From Xanthoparmelia taractica (lineage: Eukaryota > Ascomycota > Lecanoromycetes > Lecanorales > Parmeliaceae), in NCBI GenBank assembly GCA_033085395.1, contig JANQBS010000034.1, positions 183,254 to 247,253 of the forward strand: a DNA stretch of 64,000 bases, in the 5' to 3' direction. This document shows, one piece after another, positions 11,726-21,772 of the stretch. Numbering within the stretch: the first letter of the stretch is position 1; each line of letters opens with the position of its first letter. Under the pieces are notes generated by a model, which saw only the letters and a list, made by a program, of their open reading frames with translations, searched no databases and was not told the DNA's origin. The position numbers and the translations under genes were made by a program.

Positions 11726-14700
11726 CTACTCCGTTGAAACTGCTCCTGCAGTCCCATTCGCAGTGCACACAAGCTGCGTCTTCATTTCCTGCAGCTCACT
11801 CGCCAAGCTATCCCAAACATCCGCTCTCTTTCTCCATTCCTGCTCACCCAATTCGCTTTCCGCAGCCGTATCTGCCTTGAGAATTTCAAGGTCAGCCATC
11901 TGAGCGGAATGATTCCTTTCCAGCATGGACAGCTCGTCTCGAAGTTGGTGGTGAATGTACGAGCCTGCTTTCGGAGTATCAGCGACCTGGGCTTGTAGAC
12001 CCTCGATCTGCTTTCGCAAAGCAGTGATTGTCGCCTTGTCTTGATGACTTTCCGTATTGGCGAGGTCAAGTCCGTTCTTTAATAGGGTGATTTGGACAGC
12101 TGCTTCGTTTTGATCGAGGTCCATACCAACAGTCGAGTCGGTGATTTGTACTTTCAGGCCCTCGATCTCCTCTTGCAGATTGCTGACTGTCCCCTTGGCT
12201 TGTCGAATTTGGATATTCGCAAGCTCAAGCTTATCCTTAAGCAAAGCAACGTCCACAACGGCTTCATCTCGGTCAAGATTCCTGTCAGGTGAATCTTCAA
12301 TACGTTGTGCCTGCAGCCTCTCGATCTCATTCTGCAGGGCGCTGATCGTCCCTTTGTGAAGATGTATTTCCAAGTCTGCAAGCTCGAGTTTATCTTTAAA
12401 AAGAGCAGCATCAACAGCGGCTTCGGTTTGGTCAAAGTTTTGATCTTTTGAAAGTTCATCGATGCGCGCTTGCAAACCCCTTATATGCCTTTGAAGGTCA
12501 GAAACCGCTTGTTGATCCTGCTCAAAACGCCTGTCGGCAAGCTCCAACTTGTCCCTTAACAAAGTGATTTCCACAGCTGCTTGACTCTGATCAAGCTCTT
12601 CATCCTTTGTGATACCCTGCAGAGAGGTAAGCTGACCTTCGCTCCCCTTGAGGTCAAGATCATCCAAAGAGGCTCTTAGTAAGGCTACTTCATCGACTGC
12701 TTCACTTCGCTTCTGATCCAAGGCCTCTACCTTTCTCCTCAGAGCGGTAATCTCCTCTACAGCAGTCGCGTAAATGATGCGTAGACTTTGGAGCTCCTCC
12801 TCAACTGCTTCCCTTTGTTTCTGCTCAACGTCCTCAAGTGTTTGTCTGAGAGCGGTGATCTCCTCGCCTGTAGTAGCATTGATTTTCCTTAGGCTTTGGA
12901 GCTCTTCTTCATATTCAAGGGTTGCAGTCCGGAGCTCTTGCTCATGTTTCAAAGCGGCCTCCCTACTGGAGTTCTCTGCCTGGAGATTCAGATCCCTCAT
13001 TGCCGAGTCGAGTGAAGCCACGTTACCAATTGCAGTCTCCAGCTGATTTTGTAGGCGCACTGCTTCCTCCTCATGCCTTTGGGCTGCGTCTCGTATGTTC
13101 TGTTCCTTCGTTAGCGACCCACTTTCAAGCTCCTTGTATTTCGCCTCTGCTTCTTCAAGGTCCTGGTCATGTTTAGTGGTTACGTCGCGGAGTTCCTGCT
13201 GGTGTCTGAGTTTCACCCGCTCTAATTCTTGTCCATGGTTTGTGGCCAAATCGCCGAGATCCTGCTGATGTTTTTGGATTACGGCCTTGAGCTCTTCGAT
13301 TTGTGAGGTTGCATTCGCGAGTTCCTCTCGATGCTTTGCTACCATAGCCTCAATAGCTTGCTGGCTTCTGGTAGCTGCGTTATCTAAGTTATGTTCGTTT
13401 GACGTTATAATTTTCTCGAGCTCCTCTTGATGTTTTGCTGTCATAGCCTGAATTTCCTGCTGATGTTTTGCGGATAAAGCTCCCGAATCTTGTTCGTCCC
13501 TGTTGGCAGCAACTCTGAGCTCTTCGAGATGCTTTTTTTCTAAGGACTGGGACTCTTGCTGGTATTTTGCCGCTGCATCTCTTAGTGCTTGCTCCTGCCC
13601 TGCAGCGGCTGCCTCGAGCTCTTCATTGTGTTTGGCTACGAGAGCCTCGATCTCCAGCTGATGTTTTGCGGCCGAGTCCTCGGATGCTTGCTCATTCCTC
13701 GTTCTAGCAGCCTTGATTTCTTCGTGATGCGTCAACATGAGATCCTCTACCTCTCTCTGATATTTCAAAGCCGTGTCTCTAGACTCCTGGTCATGTCTCT
13801 GGGTTGTATCGCGAAGTATTGATTCCTGCTCCTCCTTTGCAACATTCGTGTCCTGCACGTGTTTCGCAGCTGCATCCCGAAGCTCTTGCTCAAGTTGTGG
13901 GACCCTTTTCTGCAAATCTTCGTGTCTTGTGGCTGCGTCCCGAAGTTTCTGCTTGTATTGTAAAGCCTCGTGCCGTAATGCCTGTTCATGCTTAGCTTTT
14001 ACGTCCCGAAGCTCTTGCACATATTCTTCGAGTTTGTCATTTAATTGTTGTTCATGTACTTTTTTCGCTTCCTTGAGTTCGTCTTTGTCGGCTTGATAGG
14101 CTTTCTCAACCTTTTCCTGAAGTTCCTGGACTAGGTCGCCCATTTCCTTGATCTCCTTATCCCTGGATTGTATCACGTTTTGTAACCTCTGAAACTCGCT
14201 TTTGAGACTCAAGGCTGGTTCTCTCGCTTCCTGCTCTCGACGTCGTTCTTGGGCTGCTTGTGATAATCTTTGGATTTCCTCGTCCTTTGCACTCAGAGCT
14301 CTATTGTATTCCTCTTGTGTCTTGCGATGAGTGGCTTCGATCTCAGAAATCTTTTTGCGAGTGTTCTCGATTTCTGATTCGAGAGGCGCCATCTGCGCCA
14401 GATGTGCGACTTTCGTCTCTTCGTCTCTTTGTTCACTAGTGTTCTTGATCCTCTTGATCTGGGCTTGAAGTTCCTGGAACTCGCTATCTTTCGTAGTCTG
14501 TAACCCTAGAATCTCAACCTGAAGGTCTCGAATCTCTCCATCTTTGACGGCTATCATGCGCTTCAATCCCTCGGATCCTTGATGATCGAGTAGATCATTC
14601 GCCCTTAAGTTATCATCGGAGTTATTCCCATCCTTACTGGGGTCATCTTTGGCAGGAGTTTCTCCAGGCTCAACAGCCTTGTGCGTGTGCAACCCTAGGG

Positions 14701-15214
14701 TAGTGTTCTCTGAGCTGGGGGATCGTACCCCGTTTTGCGTACTTGAACTGGTAGGATGCCGGCCAGACGCGGACTGCCTGGGGCTTGTTACCAGCGGTTT
14801 GTCCTTCAATGGAGTTCTTGCCTTCGCTGCTCTTGGAGATGATAGTGTAGGTGTTGCAGTCCGTGGAACACGCGCCGGGGTACCTGTCCTCGAAGTCTGC
14901 GTCGGCTGGACCGGTTGAGTATTCTTGGTCTGGCTATCTTTACGGAGAAGATCTGTTCCGCTCGTCGCTGTCTGCCCCGTTCTCGATGTTGTTCTGCCAA
15001 ACGACGGGGCTTTGGCCACAGTCAACGGTTTCTTGTAGGGATGGACCTTGGACGTTCTACTGAACCCATCGGCATCAAACTCTTTGTTCATATCCTCCTC
15101 TGGCGTTGTGTGTGCGTCGTCTTTCTTCCGGAGATTGGTGCCTGCCCGAGCAGGTCTTTCGGCTGGAGGGTTTGTTGACTTCGGGGCCGTTGATTTGATG
15201 GTATGCGACCACAT
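11726..15214 (-). CDS. Large coiled-coil protein, 1162 residues, with tandem repeats
   Basis: Intronless. Residues 1-200 are disordered, basic and Ser/Thr/Pro-rich (TSRTGTPARVPRTATPTLSS). From about 220 to 1110 the protein is almost continuous coiled coil: first E/K/Q-rich heptads, then a run of short units of the type AAKHQQEIQAMTAKHQEEL, then a block of 53-residue units built on LLKDKLELA. No motor, kinase or membrane domain is present. The composition suits a structural tether (Golgin/Uso1-like, spindle or septal scaffold), but database matches to such names usually reflect coiled-coil composition only. ATG at 15214 is the first in frame. The upstream region is AT-rich and unremarkable. 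Confidence 0.8.
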   Translation of the reverse strand: MWSHTIKSTAPKSTNPPAERPARAGTNLRKKDDAHTTPEEDMNKEFDADGFSRTSKVHPYKKPLTVAKAPSFGRTTSRTGQTATSGTDLLRKDSQTKNTQPVQPTQTSRTGTPARVPRTATPTLSSPRAAKARTPLKDKPLVTSPRQSASGRHPTSSSTQNGVRSPSSENTTLGLHTHKAVEPGETPAKDDPSKDGNNSDDNLRANDLLDHQGSEGLKRMIAVKDGEIRDLQVEILGLQTTKDSEFQELQAQIKRIKNTSEQRDEETKVAHLAQMAPLESEIENTRKKISEIEATHRKTQEEYNRALSAKDEEIQRLSQAAQERRREQEAREPALSLKSEFQRLQNVIQSRDKEIKEMGDLVQELQEKVEKAYQADKDELKEAKKVHEQQLNDKLEEYVQELRDVKAKHEQALRHEALQYKQKLRDAATRHEDLQKRVPQLEQELRDAAAKHVQDTNVAKEEQESILRDTTQRHDQESRDTALKYQREVEDLMLTHHEEIKAARTRNEQASEDSAAKHQLEIEALVAKHNEELEAAAAGQEQALRDAAAKYQQESQSLEKKHLEELRVAANRDEQDSGALSAKHQQEIQAMTAKHQEELEKIITSNEHNLDNAATRSQQAIEAMVAKHREELANATSQIEELKAVIQKHQQDLGDLATNHGQELERVKLRHQQELRDVTTKHDQDLEEAEAKYKELESGSLTKEQNIRDAAQRHEEEAVRLQNQLETAIGNVASLDSAMRDLNLQAENSSREAALKHEQELRTATLEYEEELQSLRKINATTGEEITALRQTLEDVEQKQREAVEEELQSLRIIYATAVEEITALRRKVEALDQKRSEAVDEVALLRASLDDLDLKGSEGQLTSLQGITKDEELDQSQAAVEITLLRDKLELADRRFEQDQQAVSDLQRHIRGLQARIDELSKDQNFDQTEAAVDAALFKDKLELADLEIHLHKGTISALQNEIERLQAQRIEDSPDRNLDRDEAVVDVALLKDKLELANIQIRQAKGTVSNLQEEIEGLKVQITDSTVGMDLDQNEAAVQITLLKNGLDLANTESHQDKATITALRKQIEGLQAQVADTPKAGSYIHHQLRDELSMLERNHSAQMADLEILKADTAAESELGEQEWRKRADVWDSLASELQEMKTQLVCTANGTAGAVSTE
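11960..12760 (-). repeat. 159-bp (53-codon) tandem repeat inside the coiled-coil gene
   Basis: Equivalent positions of the unit (plus-strand CAAGCTC or its variant) fall at 12061, 12220, 12379 and 12538, exactly 159 bases apart. Each unit encodes EAAV-x-LLKDKLELA followed by a linker and a GLQAQ-like helix. A more diverged fifth unit lies near 12671 and degenerate ITALR-type units up to about 12860. Confidence 0.9.
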
Positions 15215-15940
15215 AACTCAGGAGACCTTGGATGGTACTAGGTATATCCGCGAAGCCATTCTGTTATACGTGCATTTATACCGTGTATGTAAGGGAAAGC
15301 GGGAATAGGCTCATGAAGGTCGAAATTGGAGTTTGGCTGCACAGACATGAAACGGAATTACGAGTAATTGACGTTAAAACCGGCGCTACTGACTGCAACA
15401 TACCTTATCTAACTGTTATAATTTCATCCAAGCACAAGGGCAATCAATTCAAGTAAGTTTTTCTACTTTCTATTTCATGTGCTAAGGTTGTACATCTATT
15501 CTCGGTCGAAGTGCTATTTCAATGACTACCTTACGTCTGCAAGCATCGACTTTATATGACTTCACTTAGAGTTAGCTAATCTTTTCTCCTAGCGCCCCTT
15601 CATCTACCTGTAAAGTCTGGCAATTCTGAGACAACCGTAGAAGTTGGAGTGAGCTCTCCTCCGTCAATAGTAGAGCTATCATCATCTTCCGCGAGGACAT
15701 TGTCATGATCCTGAAGCGATGATAGGGGGCTTGACATAAACTTCGCTGTGGTCTTTGAGTCTTCGCACCCGTTGCGTAGGTCGCGCTTGGGGTTCTCTTG
15801 CTGTTTAGAAGCCTATGGTATTCTGTCAGCGAGGCTTTCTCGAGAAGCGGAAAGATTGAACATGCGTGGAGGGAGACTGGAGCGGCTTCGGTACAAGAGG
15901 CCGTGGTGGATAGGGCGGAGCGCTGCTATGCATTAGTAAA
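15215..15940. other. Intergenic; promoter side of coiled-coil gene
   Basis: No supported gene. The ORFs here are short and lack family features. The stretch serves as the 5' region of the coiled-coil gene and as the 3' side of the small unknown gene. Confidence 0.4.
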
Positions 15941-16456
15941 TCATCTTCTGACGATAAGATCATGTGGGGAAATTTCCTTTGCTCTGGCTCTCCATAAAAT
16001 CTTACGTATCTTGAGTTCTAGAAGACCTTCTATGTAATGTGAATTGGTCTTTCGTTGTACTACAGCGAGACGGTCCAGGGCAGTCATTGGTTCGACGCCG
16101 CCTCCACTACCGAGTTGACTGAAAAAACCATCCCTGACGAAGTCTAGTTTCGAGTTGATCAGCTTGTCCAAAACCTGTCCGTCGGCAAGCTCCGTCGGAT
16201 GGGAGATTACACGATCCTGTTGTGCGATCTTTACTCTCATGTCTGCCAAACGCTCCAGCTCTTCGATAACATTCGATTCGCTGGTGTTAACATCATATCC
16301 CGTGAGGAGCTCCAGCATACAGATGATACCTTCCCCAATAATTTTTTTCGTGTGCTCCGTCCGTATTATAATGTCCCGAATATCTACCAAACGTTCCAGT
16401 TCAGTCAGGGTTTCGCGGAACATTAGGAAGTTCCCCTTCGATTTGATAGCCGACAT
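15941..16456 (-). CDS. Small uncharacterised helical protein with internal repeat
   Basis: Intronless frame of 171 codons from an ATG at 16456. I do not recognise a family. Three related segments are visible: LTELERLVDIRDII near residue 17, IEELERLADMRVKI near 64 and MTALDRLAVVQRK near 124, suggesting a repeated two-helix unit. The predicted content is mostly helix with charged faces. Fragments at 52.3-52.7 kb look like a decayed relative (NSKLDFV and LDRLA blocks in the same order), which supports real coding origin. Confidence 0.55.
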   Translation of the reverse strand: MSAIKSKGNFLMFRETLTELERLVDIRDIIIRTEHTKKIIGEGIICMLELLTGYDVNTSESNVIEELERLADMRVKIAQQDRVISHPTELADGQVLDKLINSKLDFVRDGFFSQLGSGGGVEPMTALDRLAVVQRKTNSHYIEGLLELKIRKILWRARAKEISPHDLIVRR

Positions 16457-16981
16457 GCTTGCTGCAGCACTGCATCAGAACACCTATTAGCCTAATAAGA
16501 ATCCCTGGCAGAAGTTCTAACTGTGTTGATGGTTTCTGACGTGTAAAGGTGGAACACAGCACAGTTCCTTCTGAGGCCTTGTAAAGGGCTTTCCAGCAGG
16601 GACCAGTAAGGGTTTCGGTTTGAGTAGCAGAAGCTTAACCTGTTACTGTTGAACGCGGTAACGAGTTGTGTAGGTAGTGAGGTTGTTGTCTGTCGACGTG
16701 GAGTTGAAAACGATGGAAGGTGGCGGAGGGTCGAGCTTTTCCCCTTGAAAATAAAAGCAGTGTTGACGTTATCCTTGGCCCACAGAGTGTTGATAAGAAG
16801 TGCTTTGCGTTGCATGAAATGTCGGAGGGCGAACACAAATAGCAGGAAGGGGTTATGCACAACCTTTGTAAACTACTCTATGATACTTGCGTTCTTATGT
16901 CCATCAGTACCAGCATATACATGAACCCCGAAAGAACCAGATTATACCCATCCGAACGGTGGGACATACGGCTATATTGCC
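16457..16981. other. Intergenic, no gene recognised
   Basis: Short unsupported frames only. It separates two minus-strand genes. Confidence 0.4.
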
Positions 16982-18394
16982 TCAGTCCTCGATGGGCTTG
17001 CAATATTCGCTCCATACCGGATCCATTTTCAACTTCTCCATCACGTGAGGCTCTAAGCCAATCATCACTTCAAAGCCACCTCCCTGGCTCTCAGGCAGTG
17101 CGGGTAGAACGGTCTGCAGCCCATTGAACATACCCAGTTTTGGCGCCCTTACTCTCTCACACTTTCCTCCCAGCGTTTGTCCCCAGTCATAAGCATAGAG
17201 TGGAAATGCAGACCAAGAGGTTTGGACAGTATCACGGCCCAGTAGATCCACAAAGCTGGTAGGAATGAATAGCCGGTAATCAGGCACATTGTGCATCGTT
17301 GCTATTACGGATTCGATGTAGGGTGCTGTGACTTTCATGATCGACTGTCTGATCATGAGCGCCATTTTTGAAAGGCTACCGGGAACCAAGATACTGCTGA
17401 TTGGGAGGTGGTTGGTGCCAAAGGTCAAAGCACAACCGAAAAAGTCGGCAGGCAGAGGCGGATGCATCTTCGGACGGGCGTTCACAGCGACTTGGCAGCA
17501 AGACAACGGTTCGTCCTTGTATTCAGTCCCTTCGTAGGTGCCTACAATGAGCGATCGCCAGATCAGAGCGCTTATAGCGTCGTTTGTGGACACCCACATT
17601 GGCGATTCTGAACGAGTCCCTGTCTTGACAACTGGGGTGGCGGCAACTTTTAAAGCCTTTAAAGAAGCAGGGGATATGTGGAAGACTTCCACCTTGAGGG
17701 GTATTGTTGCGAACGGCGGTGGGCCCGTTGGTACCTCAGGGAGGACAAAGTATTCGGGATGATCTGAGAGTAGGCCATTATACTCTGGACCACTCTCGTG
17801 CAGTCTCGCTTTGTTATATATGTCGCCAGAAAGCTTAGAGCCGGCTTGGCCCTCACTACTAGGATTCTGAACGAGAAGACAATTCTGCGCTAGCACTCGT
17901 AGAGCTATGGCTAGTGCAGTACCATCCATGATCAAATGCCAAAAGGATATCCCGAGCAGCCAGCCGCCTTTGATAAAGTTGGCTTGTGCTGCAAAGACTG
18001 GACACTTGTCTCCCGGAGCTGGCATACAAGGAGTTGCCCAGAAAATTTCATCGTCAAACGTTGAGATTGGGAACTGCTTGGCTTTGAGATGGTCGTAGTC
18101 CAAAGAGGAGGATGTAAGATCCTTGACAAAGAGTTCCTGATTTCCACCTGGAATAACTTCTTTCTTCCCCTGCTGCTTCTCATCATCGACCGACACCAAT
18201 TGGCCTGTCAGGACTGGCAATTCTGAAAAGGTGGCTTTGAGGGCTTCACGCAGAATGCCTACAATCTCCTCTTGCTTGTAATCAGACGGGAGCTTAAAGC
18301 AATAGAGACTGCGGTTCCAGTATGGTGGACTTGACTGCTCAAGAGAAGAGACTCTGGGCTCCCCTAAACCCAGGTTATCAGCTGTGCTCGCCAT
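16982..18394 (-). CDS. BAHD/Tri101-type acyltransferase
   Basis: Intronless, 470 residues, the usual length of PF02458 transferases. The catalytic HXXXD motif is intact (SFWHLIMDG, about residue 153) and the second structural motif appears as YDWGQTLG (about residue 408) in place of DFGWG. The N-terminus (YCFKLPSDY, LREALKATFSELPVLTGQL) matches the family's first subdomain. These enzymes move an acyl group from acyl-CoA to a hydroxyl or amine, for example trichothecene 3-O-acetyltransferase. Substrate is unknown. No polyketide synthase, peptide synthetase or terpene cyclase lies nearby, so there is no sign of a secondary-metabolite cluster. Confidence 0.88.
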   Translation of the reverse strand: MASTADNLGLGEPRVSSLEQSSPPYWNRSLYCFKLPSDYKQEEIVGILREALKATFSELPVLTGQLVSVDDEKQQGKKEVIPGGNQELFVKDLTSSSLDYDHLKAKQFPISTFDDEIFWATPCMPAPGDKCPVFAAQANFIKGGWLLGISFWHLIMDGTALAIALRVLAQNCLLVQNPSSEGQAGSKLSGDIYNKARLHESGPEYNGLLSDHPEYFVLPEVPTGPPPFATIPLKVEVFHISPASLKALKVAATPVVKTGTRSESPMWVSTNDAISALIWRSLIVGTYEGTEYKDEPLSCCQVAVNARPKMHPPLPADFFGCALTFGTNHLPISSILVPGSLSKMALMIRQSIMKVTAPYIESVIATMHNVPDYRLFIPTSFVDLLGRDTVQTSWSAFPLYAYDWGQTLGGKCERVRAPKLGMFNGLQTVLPALPESQGGGFEVMIGLEPHVMEKLKMDPVWSEYCKPIED

Positions 18395-19897
18395 ACTATA
18401 ACACGTTCAAATATTCCAGTGGGAGGCAGTCAAAAGCGAGTAAGTTGCTGGAAGTATAAATTGGCCAATACAGGCCTCACGAATAGCTGGCTGCCTATCG
18501 AATGGGGTAATGGTAGTTGAAGATGCCATTTTTGAAACGAAGCAGTCGAGATATATGAAGGTTGGGTCCGGCCATGGCGCCAGTAATGCTAAAGCTCTTC
18601 TCCAGAGTTTATTTGTTAGCATTGACTAGGGTAATCGGATATAGCTAGATGGCCTTTCACAGACTTTACATGATAGGAACGCCTTTGGGGCTTCAGAACC
18701 TCACCCCGCGGAGGACCCCCACTCTTAAAGAGGCTTCTAAGTCCGGTTAATGCCGCCGAGGACACCGAGTCTCATGAAATAGGAAATGCAATACACTCAA
18801 GACGATGAATGGAGCTACTTGTTATCGATATGCAACATCTCAGCGTTCTACTCCGAGTATAGATAAGGCTGCTCTACGCAGACGCTGGCTCGATGACATG
18901 GCTTTCTACTGCCACAAGGATCGCTGTGTTACGAGGTGCATCGAATATTTTCTGATATCAGCTCATGAATAGAAAAAATGGAAGATGAAGGTAACATGAT
19001 CAAAGAGAACAAGGACAACTTCCGGATAGACAGGACGAGTGCCACTAATCTATCATCATCAGGACCCACGTCTAATGCATTATCTTCGTGGCGGTATTAT
19101 GCCTTGAGCAGCTTGTCGAGAATGTAGCATTCACAGACCATCATGAGCTTCGTTCAAAAAGCGTACGAAATGAGATACCAGAGCGTGTCTAACCATAGGG
19201 GGACATCACTCTTGGCCATTGACTGGCGAGCTCGAGGTTCTCGGACATGAGGACTTACGAACTCTGGGGGGTGATTGATTGACTCTGGTATCAATAGTCA
19301 CAACCCACTGAAGGTGAAATACCTATCCTAGACCATTATATTGAGCATTTATCACCTCGAGAGGCACGTCAGGGTTTACCAAAGTGTAAAGCAATGACGA
19401 GGGAATGGTGGATGATCCTCTAGCTCGCTCGCCTTCCCAAAATGCCATGACGGATGGCAATGCGGAGCGTGAGAGGATTGAGAACCAGGATGGTGGGTGA
19501 GCCGCAGTGAGAATACAAGGATGAGGATGAGGATGAGGACGAGGACGAGGAAGGGCGTTATTGCGCCATAATGAGAATAGAAGTTGCGGTTGAAGAAGGA
19601 CTCCTCGGTTCCAGCATTGATAATGAGATTCTCATACCCGATAAAGATGAGAGCGCAAGCGGAGACGTGATTCAACTCAGAATGGATCTCCCAGATCGGG
19701 CAAAATCCGTGAAAGGAAGACAGCTTTGATCTGCTTCATATGAATGGAGATGCTGCCACCAATGGTACTGTTGTGTTCAATCTCAATGAGGGAATCAAAA
19801 CTCCATGTTTCGCCGTCCAGATACCCCATCCTCGATGCTCAATACTAATCCAAGGCACTTATGACATAATCCATGTACCGATAGAGCAAGGGAAAGC
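18395..19897. other. Gene-poor stretch (1.5 kb)
   Basis: No coding family found. It includes the upstream region of the acyltransferase and the 3' side of UBC8. A short GAGGAT/GAGGAC microsatellite lies at about 19518-19550. Confidence 0.4.
19518..19552. repeat. GAGGAY microsatellite
   Basis: Five to six consecutive copies of a 6-base GAGGAT/GAGGAC unit; simple sequence, no further meaning seen. Confidence 0.8.
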
Positions 19898-20966
19898 TCA
19901 AACCTCCATCTGCCCTGCGGGCTCTTCATCACCAGAGTCAAATTCACCTACGGAGCTCATTTCGCTCTCAGAATCCTCATCCTCCCCTGCTTCGTCCGCT
20001 GCATCCTTGGTGGCATATTTTGAGACGTACTCTGAGCCAACCTATTAGCTAGGATTCTTCCGTCTTCTGCACTCATCCATAAACTTACCTTTGACTTTGA
20101 TGTCGTAAGTCTTTGGATCTCGCATCAGAAGCGCGGCCGCCTCTCCGTTTAGGGGATCTGTAGGGTTTGGGTACCGTAGGAGCTGCGGTAGGAAAACCTC
20201 GAATATGTTGATCATGTCGAACATTGGAGACCAGGTCTGGTTAATGACATCGAGACAGACAGACCCGGAACTAGGCAAGTCAGAAATACATTCATTCTGG
20301 GTTGGGGCGGGGCTTTGGCCTCACATCTCGTCGATGTTTGGGTGAAATATGCGGTTGACAAAGCCGATGCTAGGACTTTTGTAAGGATACTGGTCTGGCA
20401 ACTCTACGTGGACCTTCCACAAGCCACCTTTGAACGGTGCTATACAATCTATAAGCCAGCGGCAACCCATGCTTCATATGTCCAACATACTTTCTTCTGG
20501 CCCCTTGAAACGGACGTAGAACTCTTGCCTGCAATAAAAACCCCTATGAGCATTGGGTCTGTATCCGAAAATTCTTCATCCGCTCTATTCTGGGAGCATA
20601 CACTGTTCCTTTGTCAGTGGCCATACTTCGCCAAAGTAACGCTAGCTACTCACTGTTGTCGTTGACTAAAGTCACTTCATAATCGCTCATCAACCTGCAG
20701 ACCCGGATGAGCTCTCGGAATTTGGTGGGCTTGCCGCCGATCTAGGCAGCTAGGAAAGAGTGCTCGAGAACCGTAGAAGGGGGAACATACATCCTGGATC
20801 CTTTGTGAGTGCAGGGAGCCTCTCTTCGGACAGACAGGGGAGCTCACTTCATGACCTACGCACGCAGAGTAGAGCAGCCCATCAGTATACTGATACTCCC
20901 TGCATCATACCATCCCCCATAATTCCCACTTACATCCGTCTCGATCCTCCTCTTTGGACTACTCAT
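19898..20966 (-). CDS. UBC8: Ubiquitin-conjugating enzyme E2, Ubc8/UBE2H type
   Basis: Seven exons: 20966-20934 (MSSPKRRIETD), 20855-20848 (8-base microexon), 20694-20654, 20528-20491, 20439-20325, about 20270-20093 and about 20019-19898. The E2 core is clear: FYVRFKGPEE, HVELPDQYPYKSPS, FHPNID, the active-site Cys in GSVCLDVINQTWSP, and the C-terminal acidic tail that marks Ubc8. Yeast Ubc8 works with the GID/CTLH E3 ligase in glucose-induced degradation of gluconeogenic enzymes. The microexon restores DVMKLMSDYEV. The join between exon 3 (ending NDN plus one base) and exon 4 is short by one base with GT-AG sites, so either the donor lost a G, or the assembly has an error, or splicing is unusual (see findings). 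Confidence 0.9.
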
Positions 20967-21772
20967 CCTGCCGCCGCTTTGCTAGGTCTTGTGGGCAGGC
21001 CAAGGTCTCGTTGTAGGTTCTCTTTCCCACAGCAGTCTGTCGGGTCTGTAGGCAAATGATACTCGGATACCTTGAATCACGAGTGACAGAGTGACAAAAT
21101 TCAAGAGAGTAGAGTGTTTTAGAGCCTACGCGTGGCTGTCCCCGGAACGGGTCGTGATGTATTGACTATCACTGTTTGGTACCTGGTGTTTTGGTGGCTT
21201 GTTCGATGTGCTCTGGCTTTAGATAGCCTTTGTAATTGCAGTGGTCATCCTGATGTGGTAGGGTATGGGAAGCGGGGGGAAGAATCGGATCACAGGACAT
21301 GAGGTATTGGTCACGCTGCATGCTCCCCGCAAGAGTGGCCATATGCGGGCGAAACAGGCAGATGATGCCAAACGCCAAGCCCGAAGATACGCCGATGTCT
21401 TGCAGATTGCCGTGCTTCGAGGCTCGTCATCCAGAGACGAAACACAATTAATTCTACAGTGGCATACTCTACGAACGGAGTCGAATTGTATCCAACGGCA
21501 TCACTTGGCGCCGGTGATACGTTTGACACTCGGCAGCGGTCAGATCATCCAGCACTAAACTCAATCCAAACGTTCCCGGAGCACCGAGGGTCATCAAAGG
21601 AATTCTACCGACAGGTATCAAAACTTCGACGCACTCACCATCATGGCTTCAACATTAATAAATCGCTCGCCCAACACCGCAAAAATGGATCTGTCATCTT
21701 CAGCACGAGCGACTCATCGGGCTCATCTATTCGCACTCTCCAAAATTTCCGCGAAAGAACCAGGTTGAAGCA
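20967..21772. other. Divergent promoter region UBC8 / panB
   Basis: About 0.8 kb between two divergent housekeeping genes; no gene supported. Short frames here show no family features. Confidence 0.5.

Noticed and set aside
16982..18394. Secondary-metabolite cluster around the BAHD-type acyltransferase
   Set aside because: No backbone enzyme, P450 or pathway regulator lies nearby; neighbours are a small unknown gene and a housekeeping E2.
19376..19675. 99-codon minus-strand frame with a leucine/isoleucine run
   Set aside because: The hydrophobic run is the translation of a GAGGAT microsatellite; no other support.
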